This document shows positions 19,215 through 25,513 of a DNA stretch of 64,000 bases, in pieces. A program made the position numbers and the translations under genes. The stretch's first letter is position 1. Every line of letters starts with the position of its first letter. A model generated the notes under the pieces. It saw only the letters and a program-made list of their open reading frames with translations. It searched no databases and had not been told where the DNA came from. Location of the stretch: contig JBJXHM010000005.1 in assembly GCA_046233115.1 (NCBI GenBank), forward strand, positions 347,807 through 411,806, written 5' to 3'. The stretch comes from JACOMY01 sp046233115. Lineage in GTDB: Bacteria > Pseudomonadota > Alphaproteobacteria > Kiloniellales > JACOMY01.

Positions 19215-20318
19215 TCAGGCGCTGCCGGCCTGCCCGCGGGCGAAGGCCAGGGCCTCGGCCAGGGTGCCCTCGCCACCCACCTGCATGGCGTAGGACTCCT
19301 CGCTGCAGGGGCCGTAGCAGCGGTCGATCTCCTCCCGCCGCTTCACCAGCTCCTTGACCGAAAGCGCCATGAGATCGCTCTCCTCGTCATAGGCGCGCAG
19401 GGGGCGCAGAAAGGCCTCGGCCAGGCTGCGCGGGGCACGGCTGCCGGCCTCCAGCAGCAGATAGCCGGCGCGCGCCCTGGCGGCGGTGGCGTTCTGCTTG
19501 CCCTTGGGATTGGCCAGCGCCATCGCGGTCACCAGGCCCTCGACCGCACTGGCCGCCAGCTCCCGGTCGCCGGCCAGGTTCTCGGCCAGCAGGTCCAGGT
19601 TGACGTTGACGTAGTGATAGAAGACGCCGCTGCCGAACTCGAAGACGCCGACGAAGCCGGCGCCGGCATCGGCCCCCGGCTCGCGCGCCTTGAGGTCGTC
19701 CACGGCGGTGTAGAAGTCGTCCTCCACCGTCACCCGGTGGGTGGTGAAGGCATGCGCGACCTGGGCCGCGGCCTCGACGTTGAAGGCGGTGTTGTCTGCC
19801 AGCATCCGGCCGAAGAGAGCGATGTCGGCCGCCTTGGGGTGGCGCTGCAGGATCAGGGCCTCCTTGCTGTCGGGCAGATCGTCGGCCAGCAGACGCTCGG
19901 CCAGGCCCTCCAGCGCGGCCAGCTCGTCCTGGCCGAGGTGGACGAGCTGGTTGGTATCGGTCGGCAGGACGCCCTCGCCCTCCTTCTCGTCCTTGGCCTT
20001 GGACTCCAGCTTGCCCAGCTTGTCGTGCTCGATGACCTTGCGGATGCGCTCGGCCGCCTCCTTCTTCTCCAGGCCGGCCTCGGTCAGGCGCTCGAAGAGC
20101 CGCTTGGCGAAGCGCTGGCTGCGCTCGCCGATGGCCTCGGCACCCAGGATCTCGCGGAACTCCGGGCTGGTGCGCCAGGCGCGCTTCAGGCTCTGCGAGG
20201 AGATCCGCAGGCGCTCGGCCTGGCCATAGATCATGGTCTTGGGCCGGCCGGCGTCGTCGCGGTTGAGGTTGGCCGCGGGATAGGCGGTCAGCACGTGGCA
20301 CTGCAGGAAACGGGACAT
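19215..20318 (-). CDS. cas7: Cascade backbone subunit Cas7e (CasC/Cse4)
   Basis: 367 residues. Six copies form the helical backbone on the crRNA spacer, kinking out every sixth base. Recognised by the N-terminus FLQCHVLTAYPAANLNRDDAGRPKT and the SSQSLKRAWRTS block near residue 40, both typical of Cas7e. The middle (residues 95-130) is Lys/Glu-rich. It starts 4 bp after the cse2 stop. Confidence 0.97.
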   Translation of the reverse strand: MSRFLQCHVLTAYPAANLNRDDAGRPKTMIYGQAERLRISSQSLKRAWRTSPEFREILGAEAIGERSQRFAKRLFERLTEAGLEKKEAAERIRKVIEHDKLGKLESKAKDEKEGEGVLPTDTNQLVHLGQDELAALEGLAERLLADDLPDSKEALILQRHPKAADIALFGRMLADNTAFNVEAAAQVAHAFTTHRVTVEDDFYTAVDDLKAREPGADAGAGFVGVFEFGSGVFYHYVNVNLDLLAENLAGDRELAASAVEGLVTAMALANPKGKQNATAARARAGYLLLEAGSRAPRSLAEAFLRPLRAYDEESDLMALSVKELVKRREEIDRCYGPCSEESYAMQVGGEGTLAEALAFARGQAGSA

Positions 20319-20322
20319 GGTG

Positions 20323-20985
20323 TTACTCCGTCAGGGCGGGCAGGTCCCGCTCGTCGGCCTCTTCCCCGGCCTCATCGAGCGGCGCGGCGAAGTCGTTCCG
20401 GGGATCGTAGTGCGGGTCGTAGTAATGGAGCGCCAGGGCCTGGTGTTCGTAGTGGCCCCAGAAGGTCGGGTTCCAGAACAGCAGCCGGCGCGACAGCTCG
20501 GCCACCGGCGCGCGGCGGTCCAGCATGTTGACCAGGCGCTGGCCCTCGCGCAGCAGTTCCTCCGGCCGGTCGAGGCGCAGCAGGCGCTTGAAGCGCTGCT
20601 CGGGATAGGCCCGCCGCTCGTCGCCGATCTTCTGGCCGAGGGCCTTGCCGAGCGGCTGCCCGCCGCTGTCCGCGCGCACCCAGGCCAGCACCCCGGCGAC
20701 GGCGGCGAGCCAGGCGTCGAAGTCGTAGCGCTGGCGCAGCCCCTCGTTGCGCCAGATCCCGTCGCTCTTGTCCAGCATGGCCCCCACCCGGCGCCGCAAG
20801 GCGACGTAGTCGGCAACGCCGAGGGCACGTGCGCTGTCGATGCCGCCGGCGATCGACCCTTGGGACAGGCGTCGCAGCTCGGCCAGATCGGCGCGCTTGC
20901 TCCTCTCCTCGTAGCCCAGGGCCTTGCGCCAGTCGCCGATCGCGTCACCGATCGCGGCGCGCCAGTACTCGTCCTTGCGGTTCAT
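20323..20985 (-). CDS. cse2: Cascade small subunit Cse2 (CasB)
   Basis: 220-residue, mostly helical protein (E. coli 160), present as a dimer in Cascade where it stabilises crRNA and the non-target strand. Family marks are WRKALGYEERSKRADLAELRR near the N-terminus and the C-terminal FWNPTFWGHYEHQALALHYYD. The start overlaps the cse1 stop as ATGA. The extra length lies mainly at the acidic C-terminal tail (EAGEEADERDLPAL). Confidence 0.94.
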   Translation of the reverse strand: MNRKDEYWRAAIGDAIGDWRKALGYEERSKRADLAELRRLSQGSIAGGIDSARALGVADYVALRRRVGAMLDKSDGIWRNEGLRQRYDFDAWLAAVAGVLAWVRADSGGQPLGKALGQKIGDERRAYPEQRFKRLLRLDRPEELLREGQRLVNMLDRRAPVAELSRRLLFWNPTFWGHYEHQALALHYYDPHYDPRNDFAAPLDEAGEEADERDLPALTE

Positions 20986-22592
20986 GCGGCCTTCTCCCTA
21001 ACCGGCGGCAGCGGTGCCAGCCCAAGTGCCTTCCACACGGCGCAGGCGGAGCCCTTCTGCTTGCCGCTGCCGCGCTGCTCGAAGGCCAGCCGCAGGGCCT
21101 GACGCGCACGCACCAGCCGGGCCGGATAGCGGTCCACCAGGGCCGCATCGTCGACCTCGGCATTGAAAATGCGCACCGCGCACATCTTGAGTTCCTTGAA
21201 AAAGGCGACACGGGTCTCCTGCCAGCCGCCCGCCCCACGGACCGCCCGCGACTGCAGGAGGTCTCGGAAGGCCGGTTCGCTCTCGGCCCAGAGTGCCAGC
21301 GCGGCCTCGCGTCCGGCTTCGGGGTTCAGGTCCGGCGGCAGCTCGACGCCGCCCTCCGCGGTCTCCCGGCCAAAGCGGGCCAGGCGCACGGCATAGCGGA
21401 GCTGGCGCGCGGCCTCCCGCGCCGCGCCGACGGCGTCGCGCAGGTGAGCTCGGAAGGCATCCAGATCATCCTTCAGCACGGGGTGGAAGGGCACCTCCTG
21501 CTGCACCCAGCCACGGGCCTTCATGTTGTCCATGTCGTAGCCGAAGGCGAGCACGCTCGGCCGCGCCTCGGCGCCCTCGGCCAGGTAGGGCAGCTCCTCG
21601 AGGCGGTCGTTGCCGAGGCTGACGACCTCGGCGACCAGGTCCTGCTCGGCGTCGCCGGCCAGGATGCCGAGCCAGTCGCGATAGCTGGCCGGTCCGCTCT
21701 GCGGGTGGCGCGGCAGCTTTTCCTGCTTGCTGTCGTAGTAGGGCGAGAGCGGGTGAAGCCACTGGCTGTAGTTGGTGCCGTAGTTGCGGGTGCGATAGCC
21801 CTGCGGCCGGCCCTCGGCGTCGAAGACCAGGCGGATGCGGCGCGGGCAGGCGAAGAAGGCCTGCAGCCGGTGGACCTGGCCTTCGGTAGTGACCTCGCCC
21901 TTGGTGCTGGTGCGGGTCGGGCCCAGCCAGGGGAAGAGCGCGGCATCCAGGGCCGGCGCCGGCTCCTCGCGGTCCAGGACGTTGGGCCAGAGCCGGTCCC
22001 AGAGGGTGAGCAGCGGCGCGCCCGCGCGCAGGCGGGCCAGGGTCAGCAGGGTGGTCAGCGGTCCGCCGCCGCGCAGCGAGGTGCGGTGTCCGGCGCCGCC
22101 CGACGGCGCATAGCACTGCAGGGTGATCAGGGCGGCGGCGGTCTCCGCCGGCGTGAAGTCGAGGCTGCCGCGCTTCTGGAAGAGGTCGGCGTTGTTGCGC
22201 AGGGTGTTTGCGCCCGGCGCCTCGATCAGAAGCTGGCGCAGCGCCAGCTCCTCGCAGTCGGCCAGGGGATCGAGGTCCTGGAAGCAGCGCGGCCCCTCCC
22301 CCTCCAGATCGAAGGCGAAAGCGAGCGGCGCCAGAGCCTGCTGCAGGCGCGCGGGCTCCGGCGGCCGCAGCCAGGCCTCGGTCCAGTCCCCGAGGTCCTG
22401 CGGGGCGCAGGCGACCGAGAGCAGCCCGATCAGGAACTCGCTCACCGCCCCGTCGAAGTCGGGTCGCCCGAAGTCGAGCGCCAGCACGGGATCCGCCTCG
22501 AAGCCCTCCGTGACCTCATGCGGCGCGATCACCGCGCGGGCACCGGAGGCGCGGTGGATCGGCAGCCAGGGGGTGGTGATCAGGTTGAACAT
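20982..22592 (-). CDS. cse1: Cascade large subunit Cse1 / Cas8e (CasA)
   Basis: 536 residues from ATG 22592 (MFNLITTPWLPI), matching the CasA N-terminus (LLIDNWIPV type). It recognises the PAM and recruits Cas3. The NADLFQKRG and GAGHRTSLRGGGPLTTLL blocks correspond to the conserved loop region. The frame stays open upstream to 22808, but those 72 codons run through a terminator hairpin and have no counterpart in the family, so I exclude them. First gene of the cse1-cse2-cas7-cas5-cas6e-cas1-cas2 operon. Confidence 0.96.
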   Translation of the reverse strand: MFNLITTPWLPIHRASGARAVIAPHEVTEGFEADPVLALDFGRPDFDGAVSEFLIGLLSVACAPQDLGDWTEAWLRPPEPARLQQALAPLAFAFDLEGEGPRCFQDLDPLADCEELALRQLLIEAPGANTLRNNADLFQKRGSLDFTPAETAAALITLQCYAPSGGAGHRTSLRGGGPLTTLLTLARLRAGAPLLTLWDRLWPNVLDREEPAPALDAALFPWLGPTRTSTKGEVTTEGQVHRLQAFFACPRRIRLVFDAEGRPQGYRTRNYGTNYSQWLHPLSPYYDSKQEKLPRHPQSGPASYRDWLGILAGDAEQDLVAEVVSLGNDRLEELPYLAEGAEARPSVLAFGYDMDNMKARGWVQQEVPFHPVLKDDLDAFRAHLRDAVGAAREAARQLRYAVRLARFGRETAEGGVELPPDLNPEAGREAALALWAESEPAFRDLLQSRAVRGAGGWQETRVAFFKELKMCAVRIFNAEVDDAALVDRYPARLVRARQALRLAFEQRGSGKQKGSACAVWKALGLAPLPPVREKAA

Positions 22593-22628
22593 CTTCGTCT
22601 TTATGATCGTCAAACGTGTTAACTCTAA

Positions 22629-22657
22629 CTCATACGCCACTTGATCGAGCGGCGCAA
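22629..22657 (-). promoter_or_regulatory. Possible promoter of the cse1-cas2 operon
   Basis: In the 72 bp between the terminator at 22665 and cse1, the minus strand has TTGCGC (22657-22652), a 17-bp gap and TATGAG (22634-22629). The match is only 7 of 12 to consensus, so this is a weak call; it is the best-spaced pair in the gap. Confidence 0.3.
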
Positions 22658-22664
22658 GTGTGGG

Positions 22665-22707
22665 AAAAACTTCGAGGAACTCGGAGGTGCAAGCTCCGAG
22701 TTCCTCG
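22665..22707 (-). terminator. Rho-independent terminator upstream of cse1
   Basis: Perfect 14-bp inverted repeat (CGAGGAACTCGGAG at 22673-22686 and its complement at 22694-22707) with a 7-nt loop. On the minus strand it is followed by AAGTTTTT. It would stop leftward transcripts coming from array 2, or end the short candidate toxin RNA, before the cse1 gene. Confidence 0.85.
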
Positions 22708-22714
22708 TCGCTGG

Positions 22715-22747
22715 TTACGGTGTTGTTACCGATGGGTTGCGTCCCAT
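22715..22747 (-). CDS. Ten-codon mini-ORF, candidate CreT-like toxin RNA
   Basis: On the minus strand an excellent Shine-Dalgarno (AGGAGG, 5 nt spacing) precedes ATG 22747, which opens MGRNPSVTTP and stops. The hairpin terminator follows 8 bp after the stop. The codons GTA and the pair ACA ACA should be rare in so GC-rich a genome. Short ORFs with a strong ribosome site and rare codons are how CreT toxins of type I CRISPR loci trap tRNAs. The unit lies downstream of the site matched by the mini-CRISPR at 23159-23246. Function is inferred from architecture only; it could also be a leader peptide. Confidence 0.4.
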   Translation of the reverse strand: MGRNPSVTTP

Positions 22748-22860
22748 CCTCGCCTCCTCTTCGATTGGATTCGCGCCGATGACAGGGGAGCTGATGAGCC
22801 CGATCCACTGATCACAACCTACTCGCTAACCGAAGCCAGCGGCGAAGTCAAGCTTTTTTC

Positions 22861-22895
22861 AAGATGATTGCTGATTTTGGACGTTTACCACTTAC
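22861..22895 (+). promoter_or_regulatory. Protospacer-like target of the mini-CRISPR, with AAG PAM
   Basis: AAG at 22861-22863 is followed by 32 nt whose first 23 match the pseudo-spacer at 23219-23188 at 19 positions. Mismatches are at 6, 15, 18 and 21; positions 6 and 18 are among those flipped out in Cascade. After position 23 the match ends. On the minus strand a TATAAC box (22907-22902) lies just upstream, so Cascade bound here would cover the start of a leftward transcript. Confidence 0.7.
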
Positions 22896-22901
22896 CTACC
22901 G

Positions 22902-22907
22902 GTTATA
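22902..22907 (-). promoter_or_regulatory. -10 box of the candidate toxin transcript
   Basis: TATAAC on the minus strand, five of six to consensus. No good -35 is seen at 17 bp; TGGACG lies 21 bp upstream, which is too far. A start near 22895 would place the protospacer-like site in the first 30 nt of the transcript. Confidence 0.35.
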
Positions 22908-23140
22908 GCTGGATCAGCATAACCCATTCGTCCATCTTGAGGCATCCGCCCCAGTTACGTCTCGAGCACCGATTGGCCCCACCACCGTCCCATCTTCACC
23001 ACCGGGGACGCGGCGAACAACGACATCGGAGTCGCCATGCCAAATAGTCAGGTGTGTTGCCCTCAAGAATCTTGTTTGGCCTTGGGACCCTGGTTTTCCA
23101 GCCCGTGTTGAGCCCTGATTGAGGCTTGCCGGAGGACTAT
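22908..23140. other. Non-coding gap between target site and mini-CRISPR
   Basis: About 230 bp with no convincing gene. A 158-codon frame on the minus strand (22914-23390) crosses this gap, the hairpin and the mini-CRISPR; it has no recognisable domain and I do not accept it. Base composition is less GC-rich than the cas genes. Confidence 0.6.
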
Positions 23141-23166
23141 GCGGGGCCACCGGAAGGTGGCCCCGC
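23141..23166. terminator. GC-rich perfect hairpin next to the mini-CRISPR
   Basis: Inverted repeat GCGGGGCCACC with loop ggaa (11-bp stem). It directly follows the second pseudo-repeat on the minus strand and may protect or end the small RNA. There is no U-tract on the minus side, so termination there is uncertain. Confidence 0.5.
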
Positions 23167-23246
23167 TTCTGCGTGTGCAGAAAACGACCTCGATCCAAGC
23201 GACCCAAATCAGCCATCATCGGATCATCCCCGCAGTTGCGAGTCAC
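23159..23246 (-). ncRNA. Mini-CRISPR (pseudo-repeat, 32-nt pseudo-spacer, pseudo-repeat): CreA-like RNA
   Basis: Pseudo-repeat 1 (23246-23220) ends GCGGGGATGATCCG, 13 of 14 to the array repeat, and keeps a hairpin CTCGC-AACT-GCGGG. Exactly 32 nt later pseudo-repeat 2 starts (23187); its stem TTCTGC-ACAC-GCAGAA replaces CCCCGC-ACGC-GCGGGG with three paired changes and the same geometry. Such covariation implies selection for Cas6e processing. The predicted handle is AUGAUCCG. The pseudo-spacer matches 22864-22886 with an AAG PAM. TTGACA at 23279-23274 could be its -35, though the -10 is poor. Known CreA antitoxins and Cas-regulating crRNA-like RNAs have this form; naming it CreA is inference. 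Confidence 0.7.
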
Positions 23247-23524
23247 TTTGCTCTTGGAACGTCGCCACAGCGCTGTCAATGCCTGCACCCAATCGACCGA
23301 ATGCGAACCGGGCGTCGATCTCGATTCAGCTGTTGGCCGGCAGATCATATCAATTTGTCGATGGCCGAATGCGCTGCAAGGATCTGTCAACTCCCGAGTC
23401 TAGATAGACAATGCGTACTCGCCTTGCCGTTCGGCATCGGTGACGAAAGGCGGACGCGTGCGTCCCATTCTCCCTCACGGGCGCGCGGGCACAGCCTCAA
23501 TCTCTTGGACGGCTGCGCCTGTAC

Positions 23525-23613
23525 CGGTACATCCTTGCACATACAGGGAACACTCAGTCTTGGTCTCGTTTAGAAGTCCGTGCCTCGGTTCATTCTAAGT
23601 GTGTGGGCAACAC
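23525..23613 (-). repeat. Two decayed repeats at the leader-distal end of array 2
   Basis: 23525-23553 (cggtacatccttgcacatac then agggaacac) and 23586-23613 (cggttcattctaagtgtgtg then ggcaacac) keep the ends of the repeat and the 61-bp period but have lost the palindromic core. The second is one base short. They mark the old end of array 2. Confidence 0.85.
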
Positions 23614-23645
23614 ACCGATCCAGTGATCTCGGCCGACATGCGGAA

Positions 23646-25384
23646 CGGTTCATCCCCGCGTGTGCGGGGAACACAAGCGGCCGAGCCGCTGGGCTTCCGC
23701 CCGCTCCGGTTCATCCCCGCGCGTGCGGGGAACACTCGATCAGCTCCTTGTCGAACACCAGGCCCATCGGTTCATCCCCGCGCGTGCGGGGAACACTGCT
23801 GTGGCGACTGCGGCAGGGCGAGGAGGCCCGGTTCATCCCCGCGCGTGCGGGGAACACGTGACGTGGATGTGTCGAGCGAGGAGGAGTTTCGGTTCATCCC
23901 CGCGCGTGCGGGGAACACTCGGTGATGACAGACTTTAGGTTGTTATAAGCCGGTTCATCCCCGCGCGTGCGGGGAACACAAGAATTCCTGCCCGGAGCGC
24001 AGCCGCACGGCCGGTTCATCCCCGCGCGTGCGGGGAACACGCCTCGGCGTTGCGGCGCGGCGTGAACCGGATCGGTTCATCCCCGCGCGTGCGGGGAACA
24101 CCAGAACGGGGTGCTGGACCTGCGGAACGGGAGCGGTTCATCCCCGCGCGTGCGGGGAACACGAGATTCCGGGGGCGTTCCTGGTCGGCATCCCCGGTTC
24201 ATCCCCGCGCGTGCGGGGAACACGGAGAAGGAGATTTGCGACAATCTGATCCGTGCGGTTCATCCCCGCGCGTGCGGGGAACACGGTCACCTTCTCGCCT
24301 TCGGCGGGACGCGGGGCGGTTCATCCCCGCGCGTGCGGGGAACACGAAAAATGCGGCCCTCGTCGCAGAAGAGGACAACGGTTCATCCCCGCGCGTGCGG
24401 GGAACACATCACGTCGTCCAGCTGCGTGTGGGCGGTGTTCGGTTCATCCCCGCGCGTGCGGGGAACACGCCGAGGCGGCGAGCCAGCTCGCTCTTTTTGC
24501 GCGGTTCATCCCCGCGCGTGCGGGGAACACGCACAGGACCAGGCCGCCGGCCGCTACCATCTCGGTTCATCCCCGCGCGTGCGGGGAACACGCCGCAAGG
24601 CCCGGTGCCCACCAGCACCGGGCCGGTTCATCCCCGCGCGTGCGGGGAACACGACAGCTCCAGCAGCTCGCTGGGCGTCGCCAGCGGTTCATCCCCGCGC
24701 GTGCGGGGAACACGACCCATGGCGGCGGCGGGTCTTCGCGCACAACGGTTCATCCCCGCGCGTGCGGGGAACACGTCCTCGGCAGCGGCGGGGATCGTCC
24801 GAAGGGCGGTTCATCCCCGCGCGTGCGGGGAACACCGAGGTGGCGCTGGCCAAGGGCTGGGCGGTCCCGGTTCATCCCCGCGCGTGCGGGGAACACGGCA
24901 CCAGCGCCACGGTGAGCGGGACCCGCACCGGTTCATCCCCGCGCGTGCGGGGAACACCCAGGCAAGCCGGAAGACCGAGCATCCACTACCGGTTCATCCC
25001 CGCGCGTGCGGGGAACACTCAACTGGCCGTTTCGCAACGCGTAATGGCCTCGGTTCATCCCCGCGCGTGCGGGGAACACGCCGAGAAGATCCTCTACCGC
25101 GACCTGGTCGCCGGTTCATCCCCGCGCGTGCGGGGAACACGGGCTGCTGTGGGCCTCGCCGGACTGTAAGCACGGTTCATCCCCGCGCGTGCGGGGAACA
25201 CGAGGAGGTGGCCGTCCTCATGCCGAACGAGGCCGGTTCATCCCCGCGCGTGCGGGGAACACGTCATGGTTACCGGCGACCGCATCCAACTCGCCGGTTC
25301 ATCCCCGCGCGTGCGGGGAACACTACCGACTAGGAGATTTGCGATGAAGGCGTTGCGGTTCATCCCCGCGCGTGCGGGGAACAC
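23646..25384 (-). CRISPR. Type I-E CRISPR array 2: 29 repeats, 28 spacers
   Basis: Same 29-bp repeat as array 1, with a period of 61 bp and two 33-nt spacers (24346-24378 and 24469-24501). The repeat at 23646 has one change (cgtgtgcg). The transcribed strand is minus and the leader is at the high-coordinate end, beside cas3. The array lies between cas3 and cse1, which splits the usual gene order. The last spacer before the leader (25324-25355) contains a ribosome-site-plus-ATG-like stretch (taggagatttgcgatgaag), so the targeted element probably has a gene start there. Confidence 0.99.
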
Positions 25385-25513
25385 TCTGGCCAGAAGCTAT
25401 TGGTTTTGCTGGCACTTCACAATGTCAGAAATCCTACCGAGAGAATCGGCCGCTTTCGAGGGTAGCAGCAGGGCGGTTCCAGGTCACCTCATCCGGCGGC
25501 CACGGGCGCGCCG
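25385..25513 (-). promoter_or_regulatory. Leader and promoter of CRISPR array 2
   Basis: Gap between the cas3 stop and the array. The repeat-proximal 60 bp are homologous to the array 1 leader. The promoter position is kept but weaker: CTGACA (25428-25423), 18 bp, ACCAAT (25404-25399), against TTGACA/TACAAT in array 1. Read-through from cas3 may add to expression. Confidence 0.75.

Noticed and set aside
22593..22808. 72-codon N-terminal extension of cse1
   Set aside because: It crosses the terminator hairpin and has no match to the Cse1 family; MFNLITTPWLPI is the normal start.
22914..23390. 158-codon minus-strand frame
   Set aside because: No recognisable domain, poor start, and it overlaps the mini-CRISPR and hairpin.
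23281..23492. Further decayed repeats at the 61-bp register positions 23281, 23342, 23403 and 23464
   Set aside because: At most 12 of 29 bases match by direct comparison, too few to separate from chance.
12630..25355. Self-targeting spacers in the arrays
   Set aside because: I saw no spacer that matches other parts of the window, but a full search of 91 spacers needs a computer, so I make no claim beyond the mini-CRISPR match.
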